A DNA stretch of 64,000 nt from an uncultured Candidatus Thioglobus sp. (GTDB lineage: Bacteria; Pseudomonadota; Gammaproteobacteria; PS1; Pseudothioglobaceae). The stretch is taken from the NCBI GenBank assembly GCA_905182815.1, contig CAJJCX010000001.1, forward strand, positions 62,001-126,000, given 5' to 3'. The position numbers and the translations under genes are program-made. Below the pieces are notes generated by a model. That model ran no database searches and was not told where the DNA came from. It worked only from the letters and a program-made list of their open reading frames with translations. Below are positions 8,292-17,693 of this stretch, piece after piece (positions within the stretch are counted from its first letter, which is position 1; each line of letters begins with the position of its first letter).

Positions 8292-10445
8292 TTATCCTTC
8301 CCATTTGCTTATTGCATCATCTTTATGATCGCCAATAATGTATGTGCTTATTATGTGCATTACATTTGGAGCAGAAATAATTGTGATTCCAATAATGACA
8401 ATGAGCTTCCATATTGGCACACCTATTGCATAAAATAAACTGCCCCAAGCTAGAACAGCAAAAGCAGCTATATACCAATATTTCCAAAAACTATTAAAAC
8501 TAGTTTCTCCCATAGCAATGCGTAAAAATACTTGTAATAAAACAATAATAATGGCAATGTAGGCAATTTCAGTAATCAGTGCCATTCCACTGGCATCAAC
8601 ATTCATCCTTATTGGTGCCGTATATTCGATAAATTTGGTCGGTAAACTTTCTACTCCAGTTGGAATAATTGGCATTGAATAGTTTGTTAATACTCCCATA
8701 TTTGGGTCAACTGAAACCACACTATTGCCTATAAAGAAGTACATAACAATTAAGAAAATAATAGATATTGCGCCAATAAAAATATTGTTGATATTTTTTA
8801 TTTTTGTATGAACTAAAGGTATGGTAATTGTGAAGAGAAGTGCTGAGACCATTAGTATTGCAAAAACTTCACCTGAGAAACTACTTGTTAAATATCCCTT
8901 ATCTGCATCTTGAAAAAATACAGCTCCAATTGCAATAACTGGAACAATAGCGATGCACATTATCATTGCTAAACGCTTGATACTAGTTTTTATTCCTGGA
9001 AGCATTGTCAGAATTATTAGTGATGACAATAGCACTACACCTACTAGACCGATTAATAGATATGTTGTCTTACTTAATGCATTAATAGAGAGGAATGATG
9101 AAGAGCTCGAGATTTCCTCCATGCTAAATATCATTATTGAATAATCAATCATAGCTGGTGAGAAAACTACTTCTGAAGTAGAATCAGGATTAAATATTAG
9201 ACCAAAAGCAGTAATTATTACAACAATCATAAGTCCAATCATTGGGCCGCTTATATGTTTAAAAGCAACTTTGATAATATAGGCAGTCAATGCCACCCCA
9301 ATAATTATAAGAAACATAATTGTTCCTGCTGACATAGTTTCCTGCTCAACAGCAGCTACAAATGCCTTATATCTTTTTACTCCAAATGATTTGTCCATCG
9401 ATACGCTTACCATTACCCCTAAGGAAACTATTCCCATTACTAAAAACACTAGGGATGGCGATAGTCCTCGAGCACGTTTTTGAAGAAATGGAATCGCAAT
9501 ACTAATTAATAATGAAACAACCAGCATAAGTCCATATGAGAAATCGGTAACGAAACTCTGCATTTTTCCAAAGTTAAAAGTTGAAAGTGCAAAGGTAATT
9601 AAAAATATATTTAGTGAACCTAGAAGGGCGCCAAATGCACTTCCTCGACCACCTGCTAAATTTGCTCCACCCAGGACAAGTGCAGTAACTGCCATTAGTG
9701 TGTAAGTTGTTCCCTGACTTGGATCACCAGAGCTAATTAGAGATGTAAATGTAATCGCAGCAAGTCCTGCATAAATACCGCCTATAACATGAGCGCCAAT
9801 ACGAACCATGTTTATATTAACTCCGCTTGTGTAAGTTGCTCGCTCATCAGAACCCATCATTTTTAAATTACCCCAGAAGGCTGTTTGAGCAAGCAAGTAC
9901 CATCCTGCTGTTGCAACTATTAATATTACTAAAACGGGAGAAAAAATAGTAGTGCCAGCTCCCCAGCTATACATCCAATCAGGCGCTAAGCCAGATGGTC
10001 GAGGCATAATTATGAGATTCAATCCAACAAGCGAGAGGTAGCCACTTAATGACACAATAATTGGCTGCACTCGAACAAATACAATTATTAAAGCCATTAG
10101 AACTTGATAAGCAATACCCACACCAATGGCGTATAAAAATATTGCAATTGGTGATTCAATTAAACCTAGCCCGATTAGCTGAATCATGCCAACATTGATA
10201 AATCCAATTAATGGCCCAATTGATAAATCAACTCCTGCTCTTCCAGCCATAACTATTACTGTTAATGCATAGGTTGCAAGTATTAGTGGAGCCACCACAA
10301 TTATTAAACCGCCAAATCCAGTACTTGAAACCATATATGGGCCTCTAATAACTGCAAATATAAGTAATAGGAAGAATATGACTATAGGAACTATAAGATA
10401 TGTACTAGCCCCAGAATTTGATTCTTGTTTTTTGATTAATTCCAT
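8292..10445 (-). CDS. Double-length ABC importer permease (RbsC-like N-half, unknown membrane C-half)
   Basis: A 717-residue membrane protein, about twice the usual length. Residues ~1-335 are an RbsC/XylH-like permease: AGRAGVDLSIGP, the GSDERATYTSGVN loop and ALVLGGANLAGGRG. Residues ~340-717 contain some eight to nine more hydrophobic helices separated by short loops, including a Ser-rich EEISSSSSF loop and a presumably exterior loop around NMGVLTNYSMPIIPTG; I do not recognise this half. The gene sits 42 bases downstream of the ATPase gene and 34 bases upstream of the other permease, indicating one operon. The frame is intact throughout, so the fusion is not a sequencing artefact of obvious kind. 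Confidence 0.8.
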   Translation of the reverse strand: MELIKKQESNSGASTYLIVPIVIFFLLLIFAVIRGPYMVSSTGFGGLIIVVAPLILATYALTVIVMAGRAGVDLSIGPLIGFINVGMIQLIGLGLIESPIAIFLYAIGVGIAYQVLMALIIVFVRVQPIIVSLSGYLSLVGLNLIIMPRPSGLAPDWMYSWGAGTTIFSPVLVILIVATAGWYLLAQTAFWGNLKMMGSDERATYTSGVNINMVRIGAHVIGGIYAGLAAITFTSLISSGDPSQGTTYTLMAVTALVLGGANLAGGRGSAFGALLGSLNIFLITFALSTFNFGKMQSFVTDFSYGLMLVVSLLISIAIPFLQKRARGLSPSLVFLVMGIVSLGVMVSVSMDKSFGVKRYKAFVAAVEQETMSAGTIMFLIIIGVALTAYIIKVAFKHISGPMIGLMIVVIITAFGLIFNPDSTSEVVFSPAMIDYSIMIFSMEEISSSSSFLSINALSKTTYLLIGLVGVVLLSSLIILTMLPGIKTSIKRLAMIMCIAIVPVIAIGAVFFQDADKGYLTSSFSGEVFAILMVSALLFTITIPLVHTKIKNINNIFIGAISIIFLIVMYFFIGNSVVSVDPNMGVLTNYSMPIIPTGVESLPTKFIEYTAPIRMNVDASGMALITEIAYIAIIIVLLQVFLRIAMGETSFNSFWKYWYIAAFAVLAWGSLFYAIGVPIWKLIVIIGITIISAPNVMHIISTYIIGDHKDDAISKWEG

Positions 10446-10487
10446 TATCGTTAAAAGTTCATTTTGTAATATTTATATTAAATTGTC

Positions 10488-12641
10488 CTATTCTTTAGAG
10501 AATAATTTTTCAAATTTTTCTAAATCTTCCTTACTATATTCCTGAGTATTTGACTTAACACTCTTATGATCTATATTATTAGAGGAGGTGATTTTTTGAC
10601 TACTTAAGCCTCTATCTAGCTCATTTTTATTTTCATTACTATCATCTTCAATTTCAAATTTTTTGAATAGCTCTTCGTCGGCTGCTGAGTAACCATCTAC
10701 TTTATTTGCCTGACCCAAAGTAATTTTTTGGTTAGGGTTTTTTTTGAATTTCATTAACTTTTCAAATTGATTTGAATCATCTTTAGAATATTCAAAAGAC
10801 TCGGTTAATTCCTTAGCTGTTTTCTTTTCAACTTTTTTGCCATCATTATTTTGATTTTCAGAAGAATTGATTATTGAATTAAAATTTTCTTCATCAGAAG
10901 GTGAGAAATCCTGCTTTGAAGATTTAGTTGAGGCTTCTGTTTTGATCTCATTTTTGAAATATTTACTTACGTTATATTCACTCATTTCATTCTCCATTTT
11001 TGTGTTTTCAGGATATTTTGAGTTCACCAACTCTTTATGCTCTATATCAGAGTTATCTTGATTTTGAATATGTCCAAACATTGATTCAAGAATTCCATCA
11101 GCATTAATTTTTTGATCTAAAAATGTTTCAAAAATGCTGCCATTGCGAAATACAATTACACGCGAACAAAACCCTATGAACTCTTCAAGTTCACTTGACA
11201 TGTAAATTACTGAATTTCCTTCATCCGCAAATTCTCTTAGTTGTTTGTAAAGATCTCTTTTAGTTTGTAAATCTATTCCACGAGCAGGATCTAATAAAAC
11301 CAAAGTCTTGGGATGGGTGGAAAAAGCACGTCCTAGCATTACTTTTTGTTGATTACCGCCACTTAAAGATGTAATCAAATTTTCTTTGGCGCCTGCTTTA
11401 ATAGCTAATCTCTCTACTTCCCAATCATAAATGTCATTTATTCCCCCCCATTCAATAAGGCGAACGCCGGGTATATTGGTATTTTTGTCGTACATAGAAA
11501 TTGCTAAATTTTCAACAATACTTAGATTTGGTAAAATTCCTTCTCTTTTTCGATCACCTGAAACAAATGCAATTCCAAATTTTTTTGCATCTGCAAGAGT
11601 GTTAATCGAAGAAAAATCAACACCATGGTTTGTGCTGACTTCAGCTACTCCTTCTGCAGCTGGTGCAATACCAGCTAATATTCGAACAAAGTCATCTTGA
11701 CCATGGCCATCTAGGCCAGTGATTCCAACTATTTCGCCTTTATTTAATTCAAAATTTGAAGAATCACTTGTTGGCCAAACCCTCATATTTTGAGTTCTGA
11801 GTGCTACTTGTGAGTGAGATGATTTGTGAGCATCTTGTTTAGTTGAGTCTTTGCTTTGATCTTTTCCTGTCATCAGTTGTAAAAGATTTTTTTCAGTAAT
11901 TTGACTTTTTTCTAAAACACCAACATCTTTCCCATCTCTCATAACTGTGCAACGATCACTGATTCTTACTAACTCTGCAATTCTATGAGTTACTATTATT
12001 ATTGCTGTCCCCTTATCACGTAGTTCTCTCATCTTATTAAAAAGACGCTCAGTTGAGTCGAAATCTAATGCAGCTGATGATTCATCTAAAATTAGTAAAT
12101 CTGGCTCACTTAGTAATCCTCTAGCGATGGTAATCCAGGCTTTAGTACTTAGTGGAAGATTTCCAGCTGGCATTAAGGGGTCGATATCTTCATCAGCTAA
12201 TTCACTTAATAAAATTCTAGCTTTATCTTGTTTATCTTTATCCGACATTGATTTTGAGAAAAAACCATCAATACCAATAAATAAGTTATCAACTATCGAT
12301 GCTTCATCTGCTACAAGAACCTCTTGAAATACCATTGAAACGCCTAAATCGCGAGATTCCTTTGGTGTGGATGGGTGATGGCCATTAATTGACACTTTCC
12401 CTGAATCAATTGGCAAGACACCCGCGAGCACCTTAGCTAATGTACTTTTCCCACAGCCATTTCCACCAATAATTGCATGGATTTCACCAAAATATCCAGT
12501 AAAGGACACATTATCAAGGGCTTTAGTTACCCCAAATGATTTGCTTACGTTTTTAACATGAAGCTCACCCGGAAATTTGGTTAGTATTTCTGGTAAATCT
12601 GAAGGATCATCTTCTACTGTCTTTTGCACTTGTTCGGCCAA
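10488..12641 (-). CDS. Duplicated-NBD sugar-type ABC ATPase with long acidic repeat tail
   Basis: A 717-residue cytoplasmic ATPase of the RbsA/XylG type. First domain: Walker A GGNGCGKSTL, a degenerate signature LPLSTKAWITIARG, Walker B LLILDESSAALD. Second domain: the Walker A position reads GLDGHGQDDF and lacks the GK[ST] core, while LSGGNQQKV and LVLLDPARGID remain. Normal family members end near residue 500; here a ~200-residue hydrophilic tail follows with four copies of [YF]-S-x-x-D-x-x-x-F-x-x-[LIF] at residues 579, 618, 651 and 702. It is the first gene of the minus-strand operon with two permeases. The tail may bind another cluster protein; that is inference. Confidence 0.85.
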   Translation of the reverse strand: MAEQVQKTVEDDPSDLPEILTKFPGELHVKNVSKSFGVTKALDNVSFTGYFGEIHAIIGGNGCGKSTLAKVLAGVLPIDSGKVSINGHHPSTPKESRDLGVSMVFQEVLVADEASIVDNLFIGIDGFFSKSMSDKDKQDKARILLSELADEDIDPLMPAGNLPLSTKAWITIARGLLSEPDLLILDESSAALDFDSTERLFNKMRELRDKGTAIIIVTHRIAELVRISDRCTVMRDGKDVGVLEKSQITEKNLLQLMTGKDQSKDSTKQDAHKSSHSQVALRTQNMRVWPTSDSSNFELNKGEIVGITGLDGHGQDDFVRILAGIAPAAEGVAEVSTNHGVDFSSINTLADAKKFGIAFVSGDRKREGILPNLSIVENLAISMYDKNTNIPGVRLIEWGGINDIYDWEVERLAIKAGAKENLITSLSGGNQQKVMLGRAFSTHPKTLVLLDPARGIDLQTKRDLYKQLREFADEGNSVIYMSSELEEFIGFCSRVIVFRNGSIFETFLDQKINADGILESMFGHIQNQDNSDIEHKELVNSKYPENTKMENEMSEYNVSKYFKNEIKTEASTKSSKQDFSPSDEENFNSIINSSENQNNDGKKVEKKTAKELTESFEYSKDDSNQFEKLMKFKKNPNQKITLGQANKVDGYSAADEELFKKFEIEDDSNENKNELDRGLSSQKITSSNNIDHKSVKSNTQEYSKEDLEKFEKLFSKE

Positions 12642-12939
12642 TTAAATACACCTCTAAATTGAAATAGGAGTCACTTCAGACTAATGGCTATGTATTTATT
12701 TAGAAATTTGTATATACAGAAATTCTATTTTAAAACATCCAAAAGTATAGGTGCAGTTTACTACTATCACATACCATAGTCAATAGTATGTATTAATTCT
12801 TATATTATTGGTAAAGTAATGTTTAATAATGTTACAATCATGAATAAAAATGATAGTTAGTATGTTTTTTTTAAAACTATTTTTTTTAACTTTCTTTGAT
12901 GTATTGTCATATTCTTGGGTTTATTAAGTAAATATAAAT
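12642..12939. promoter_or_regulatory. Divergent control region between two transporter operons
   Basis: This 298-base AT-rich region separates the minus-strand ATPase operon from the plus-strand permease-kinase operon, so both promoters must lie here. I see an inverted repeat ACATAC-N11-GTATGT at 12769-12791 and a further AGTATG at about 12858. No -35/-10 pair stands out enough to call. The repeat shares its CATACT/AGTATG core with sites upstream of the substrate-binding protein gene at 19.7 kb, so a common regulator such as the cluster's LuxR-type protein is possible. AT richness makes chance matches likely. Confidence 0.45.
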
Positions 12940-13953
12940 ATGAGTGAATTTTTTAATTATTTTTCAATACTCAAGAAATTCTTGTCCTCTTCATTTATTA
13001 AAGCAGGAGTATTGCCCTGGTTTCTTGGTGTAGCTCTAATTACTTTCTCATTTGCTAGTGATAATTTTTTAACTACACAAAATATTCTAGGCGTAGCACG
13101 ACATTCTTCAGATCTTATTCTTGTGGCTATGGCTCAGATGGTAGTTATGCTGACTGCAGGGTTGGATTTCTCTGTTGGTGTAATTCTTGCAATGACTTCT
13201 GTAGTTGCTTCGATGACAATGGTGGCTTTGTGGTCTGGATATGGTTCCGGCTGGGAGGCAATTTTTATAGGCTGCTTAGCAGGTCTTCTGGTTGGAGCGT
13301 TTATTGGCCTAGTCAATGGCCTTGGTGTTGCTTTTTTACGAGTACCTCCTTTCATAATGACTCTTGGCATGTCTTCAATTATATTTGGGTTAGCTCTTAC
13401 TATTACTGGAGGAATTCCAATCTATGGAATGCCCGAATCATTCACGAATATTTTTGGCTATGGCACGTTTCTAGGTATTTCGTTAACTATATGGATTACT
13501 CTATTTTTTATTATTTTGGTTTATATTTTTATTAATATGACAAAGATGGGGAGGTACTTTTATGCGATAGGAGGAAACATCAGAGCAGCAGAACTTTCTG
13601 GCATTAATGTTCGTATTTATATAGTGAGTGCTTATGTTTTTTCTGCAGTTATAACGAGTTTTGCGGCTTTATTGATTACTGCCAGACTGGAAACTGGAGA
13701 GCCTAACATTGGTGCAAGCTATCCATTGCTATCCATTGCTGCTTGTGCGATTGGAGGGGTAAGCCTTCTTGGTGGTGTTGGTAGAGTTCAGAATGTTGTT
13801 TTAGGGGCATTTTTTATTATCTTAATACAAAATGGAATGAACCTAATGAGAGTTGGTTCATACTTACAGATGGTTGTTATAGGTGTGTTGCTTATAGTAG
13901 CTATTAGTGCTGAGTATTTTAGGCAGCAAATGCTATCAACCCTAAAAAAATAG
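12940..13953 (+). CDS. Rbs-type ABC importer permease (standard length)
   Basis: A 337-residue inner-membrane permease of the BPD_transp_2 family with about 8-10 helices and normal family length. Landmarks are TAGLDFSVGVILAM, a GLVNGLGVAF segment, the GGNIRAAELSGIN cytoplasmic loop and the AIGGVSLLGGVGR loop. It has no SD-like sequence of note before its ATG. The kinase gene follows 84 bases downstream on the same strand. Its likely partners are the ATPase at 16.1 kb and the TorT-like protein at 17.7 kb, because the other ATPase already has two dedicated permeases in its own operon; this pairing is inference. Confidence 0.88.
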   Translation: MSEFFNYFSILKKFLSSSFIKAGVLPWFLGVALITFSFASDNFLTTQNILGVARHSSDLILVAMAQMVVMLTAGLDFSVGVILAMTSVVASMTMVALWSGYGSGWEAIFIGCLAGLLVGAFIGLVNGLGVAFLRVPPFIMTLGMSSIIFGLALTITGGIPIYGMPESFTNIFGYGTFLGISLTIWITLFFIILVYIFINMTKMGRYFYAIGGNIRAAELSGINVRIYIVSAYVFSAVITSFAALLITARLETGEPNIGASYPLLSIAACAIGGVSLLGGVGRVQNVVLGAFFIILIQNGMNLMRVGSYLQMVVIGVLLIVAISAEYFRQQMLSTLKK

Positions 13954-14037
13954 TGACCGAATAAGAATGATTTTTTATAATTCATTAAATTTGAATGTTT
14001 TCTTAGATTCTGAGATCTAAAAATTCACAATTAATAT

Positions 14038-16098
14038 ATGAAAAAAATTAAAAAAAATCTCTTTAATAGGTTATCTCTTAATCAAAAAATCTTAGCTTTA
14101 ATATTTATTGAAATTATTGCTTTTATTTCATTAATGCTAGTTGCTTTTTCGCAAATCTACACAGTTGGCAGCGAAACCAAACAAATGTCTTCTATCACAA
14201 TTCCATTAATCGAGTCCGTTCATAGAATTGATGATAGTGTTTATAGTCAAAGGCTTAGTCTCAATGAGCTCTATATAACGGTTACCCAAATCGTTAACCA
14301 AGATGGTGATAAAACAAGTTTTTATGATAAATATGTGCAGCTCTTAGGCGGTAAATCAATCCAGGATAAATTTTTATTAGCTAGTCAAAAATTGAAGGAG
14401 TCAATTGCTGATACTGAAGATTTTATTAGAAAAGTTAAAAATGACGAAGCTTCAAATAACGACATAATTGTAGATAATCAAGAGCAATTACTTCTAGAGC
14501 TCTATGAGCTGAGAGTAGTTTCTCAAAAATATAATCAAATAGTTGTAAGTAACTTATTCCTTGAAAATAATTTACAAATACTTACTCTAAATATCAAAAA
14601 CCTCAATGAAATTTTATCTACTGAAGAGTCTCTTGTTATTCAGGCAGAAAAAGTAAGTAAAGAATTAGAAAATGTTATTAATGACTCTAAAGAAAAAATA
14701 ATTTATGTTGAAAGAATCGCTATTAGTTATATAGTTATAACAACAATTATTTCTATTTTATTTGCTATATCAATGATTCTTCTTATTGTAAGGATGAATA
14801 TTTCAAAGCCTTTACAGTTACTTACTGACTCAATAAATAGATACACCCCGTTAAGAAAAGTGACAAGGTTAGAAGATGAGCAAAATATATTAGAAAGAGA
14901 GGATGAGCTTGGAAGAATGGGGCGAAGTTTTAACAGGCTGAAAGAGGACTTATGGGAGCAAGGAGTCGGACTTCAAAATGCTAAGGAAGATGCTGATAGA
15001 GCCAATAAAGCCAAATCACTATTTCTAGCTTCAGCTAGCCATGATTTACGTCAACCTTTAAATGCAATGCAGATGTACATAGCAGCGTTAAAATCTAAAG
15101 TTAAAGATGAAAAAATTCTTACAATTATTGAAGATATAAATTCAGTTTCAGCCTCAACTGCAAGACTTTTAAATGCTCTTTTAGATGTTTCTGAATTGGA
15201 GGTTGGAGCTATTAAGCCTCGATATGAAGACTTCTCAATTAATAATATTTTTACTAGTATTTTTCAATCATTCGCACCTTTAGCAAAAGATAAAAACTTA
15301 CAGTTTCGAATCGTTCCTTCTAGTATTACTGTTAGAAGTGATCCTGATTTATTGGAACGTATATTAGGTAATTATATGTCAAATGCCATTCGTTATACTG
15401 AAGCTGGATCTGTAATGATGGGATGCAGAAAGAGGGGCAATAAGGTTTCAATTGAAGTCTGGGATACGGGCTGTGGAATCTCAGAAGATCAAATGCCAAA
15501 TATTTTTGAGGACTTTTATCAGATTGAAAATAAAGAGCGAGATAGAAGCAAGGGGCTTGGTCTTGGTCTGGCTCTAGCGAAGCGTTTATCTCTAAGCCTT
15601 AACCATACAATAGATTGTAAATCTACTCTCGGAGGTGGCTCATGCTTTTCTGTATTAGTTGAAATTGGTGAAGCGAAGAATAGTGAAGTTCAACTTGAAG
15701 CTATTTCTAACATTATGGATTTAACTGGTGCTAGAATTTTGTTAGTTGAAGACGATATTGATGTCTTAAAAGCTTCAATTCAGTTAATGGAATCTTGGGG
15801 CTGTATTGTCGATTCTGGAAGAGACCTGGACGAAATCAAAAATATCATTAGGTCTCCAGATTACCTATTGCCAAACATTATTGTGGCTGACAATCGATTA
15901 CCAGGAGATGCTTCAGGTGTTGATGTAGTTAAACTAGTTCAGCAAGAGTTAGAGTCTGTAATTCCGAGCATAATAATAACTGGAGATGTAGAAAGGTCTC
16001 ATATACAAAGCATTAAAGAAAAAGGGCTGCCAGTGTTATTAAAACCAATTCAACCTGCAAAGTTTAGAGCTATTCTTTCACATTTGATTAACTCTTAG
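14038..16098 (+). CDS. Hybrid sensor histidine kinase with C-terminal receiver
   Basis: A 686-residue membrane kinase. TM1 is about residues 18-42, followed by a ~180-residue periplasmic helical sensor region, TM2 at about 226-252, then a HAMP-like linker and coiled coil. The HisKA domain carries the phospho-acceptor His335 in SHDLRQPLN; the ATPase domain shows NYMSNAIRY, WDTGCGIS and GLGLGLALAK. A receiver domain occupies the last ~120 residues with IVADNRLP (phospho-acceptor Asp) and LLKPIQP. The layout recalls TorS-like hybrid kinases but no Hpt domain follows. The TorT-like protein and the LuxR-type regulator nearby are the probable input and output partners. Confidence 0.88.
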   Translation: MKKIKKNLFNRLSLNQKILALIFIEIIAFISLMLVAFSQIYTVGSETKQMSSITIPLIESVHRIDDSVYSQRLSLNELYITVTQIVNQDGDKTSFYDKYVQLLGGKSIQDKFLLASQKLKESIADTEDFIRKVKNDEASNNDIIVDNQEQLLLELYELRVVSQKYNQIVVSNLFLENNLQILTLNIKNLNEILSTEESLVIQAEKVSKELENVINDSKEKIIYVERIAISYIVITTIISILFAISMILLIVRMNISKPLQLLTDSINRYTPLRKVTRLEDEQNILEREDELGRMGRSFNRLKEDLWEQGVGLQNAKEDADRANKAKSLFLASASHDLRQPLNAMQMYIAALKSKVKDEKILTIIEDINSVSASTARLLNALLDVSELEVGAIKPRYEDFSINNIFTSIFQSFAPLAKDKNLQFRIVPSSITVRSDPDLLERILGNYMSNAIRYTEAGSVMMGCRKRGNKVSIEVWDTGCGISEDQMPNIFEDFYQIENKERDRSKGLGLGLALAKRLSLSLNHTIDCKSTLGGGSCFSVLVEIGEAKNSEVQLEAISNIMDLTGARILLVEDDIDVLKASIQLMESWGCIVDSGRDLDEIKNIIRSPDYLLPNIIVADNRLPGDASGVDVVKLVQQELESVIPSIIITGDVERSHIQSIKEKGLPVLLKPIQPAKFRAILSHLINS

Positions 16099-16119
16099 CT
16101 CTCAATTTATTTTTAAAAG

Positions 16120-17661
16120 TTAGACTTTGATTTCAGTTTCTCTAGATTTCAAAAAATAGTTTTGGATTAGAAGTTCGCTTGACTCTTCAGAGTTTATTTC
16201 AGCACTTAAGCTGCCTTCATTAATAATATAGATTCTATGAGATAAGTTAACTAGTTCGGTTAAATCAGAAGAGATCATGAGAACTGCTCCTCCTGCATCA
16301 CAAAAGTCGCTTATCAGTTCATAAATTGACACGCGAGTACCAATATCTACTCCTATTGTTGGTTCATCAAGAATAAATAATTGAACGTCTCGAGCAAAAC
16401 TTTTAGCAAGCATTACTTTTTGTTGAGTACCACCAGATAGCTGCTCTATTTTATTTTCAATACCCTTATTGAAGTTTAATCGTTGCCCAATCTTTTCAAC
16501 AATATCTTTTTCGTTTTTTCTATTTACCATGAAGCCAGTTGAAAATTTTGGAAGCCCTAGTGATGGTAAAGAAATATTTTCTCTGATGTTGTGTTCCATT
16601 ACAAGTCCTTCAGCCCTTCTATCAGAGGGTACATAAAGCATTCCTCTATCAAGCATTGCTCTTGGACTAATGTCATTGATATTTTTAGAACTGTCATATA
16701 CAACATCATCTAAGTAAGTTATGTTGCCTGAATTAATTTTATTAATACCAAAGCATGCCCGACCAATTGCAGATTTTCCTGATCCAGCAAGTCCTGCAAG
16801 TCCAACTACCTCTCCAGCTCTTACATTGATTGATACATCCTTTAAGAAACTATCTGGAATGCTTAGGTTTTTTACATCTAATAGCGTCCTGCCAGGATGA
16901 CTTTTTATCTCAGGAAAAAAGTTTTTGATTTTTCGGCCAGTAGCAAGCTCAATTAATTTTTGCTCATCAATTTTAGAGACCTTATCAGTCTCAACTACTT
17001 TACCATCTTGAAGAATTGTTACGCGATTACATATTGTATAAATTTCTTTCATTCGGTGAGTGATATAAATTACACCAATGCCTTCTTCTTTTAAAATTTT
17101 AATCATTGAAAAAAGATGGTTTGTTTCATTTTCCGCCAAAGAAGCAGTTGGCTCATCAAGAATCATTATTGAGGGCCTTGTATGGAATGCTTTTGCAATC
17201 TCAACCATTCTTTTTTCGGCATGAGATAAGTTAATTATTTTTTCTTCAGGTTTAATAGAGAACTCGAGTCTATCCATGGTCTCACAAGCCATTTTATGCA
17301 ATTTTTTCTTGTTAAGAAATAGCCCTTTTGAAACATTAGAGCCTAGAAATAAATTTTCTTCAACAGTGAGTTGAGGAACTAATGAGAACTCTTGAAACAC
17401 TGCACTAATTCCAAGCTCTCTCGCATTATGGACAGAATGAATTTTTAATTCTTCATTGTTTAAAATAATTTTTCCACTTGTAGGCTGTAAATCACCAGTA
17501 ATAATTTTAATTAAAGTAGACTTTCCAGCTCCATTTGGACCAAAGATGGCATGAGCTTCACCAGGGTACAAATCAAAATTGACTTCATCCAATACAGAAG
17601 TTTCAAAAAATTGTTTTGATATATTATTAAGCTTTAATAGAGGTATTGATGATTGATTCAT
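16120..17661 (-). CDS. Rbs-type ABC importer ATPase (two NBDs)
   Basis: A 513-residue cytoplasmic ATPase of normal RbsA length. First domain: Walker A GPNGAGKSTLIK, signature-like LSHAEKRMVEIAKA, Walker B IMILDEPTASL. Second domain: Walker A GLAGSGKSAIG is intact, then LSGGTQQKVMLAKSF and LFILDEPTIGVD. Both nucleotide sites therefore look usable, unlike the other ATPase of the cluster. It is the third gene of the minus-strand operon regulator, TorT-like protein, ATPase, 32 bases after the TorT-like gene. The gene is convergent with the kinase gene, with only 21 bases between the stops. Confidence 0.9.
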   Translation of the reverse strand: MNQSSIPLLKLNNISKQFFETSVLDEVNFDLYPGEAHAIFGPNGAGKSTLIKIITGDLQPTSGKIILNNEELKIHSVHNARELGISAVFQEFSLVPQLTVEENLFLGSNVSKGLFLNKKKLHKMACETMDRLEFSIKPEEKIINLSHAEKRMVEIAKAFHTRPSIMILDEPTASLAENETNHLFSMIKILKEEGIGVIYITHRMKEIYTICNRVTILQDGKVVETDKVSKIDEQKLIELATGRKIKNFFPEIKSHPGRTLLDVKNLSIPDSFLKDVSINVRAGEVVGLAGLAGSGKSAIGRACFGINKINSGNITYLDDVVYDSSKNINDISPRAMLDRGMLYVPSDRRAEGLVMEHNIRENISLPSLGLPKFSTGFMVNRKNEKDIVEKIGQRLNFNKGIENKIEQLSGGTQQKVMLAKSFARDVQLFILDEPTIGVDIGTRVSIYELISDFCDAGGAVLMISSDLTELVNLSHRIYIINEGSLSAEINSEESSELLIQNYFLKSRETEIKV

Positions 17662-17693
17662 AATTTAGTTTTTTTAATTACTAAGATTATCTT

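Noticed and set aside
13719-13741. Tandem CTATCCATTG repeat
   Set aside because: Two copies only, inside the permease coding frame and explained by the repeated codons for Tyr-Pro-Leu-Leu-Ser-Ile; not a repeat array.
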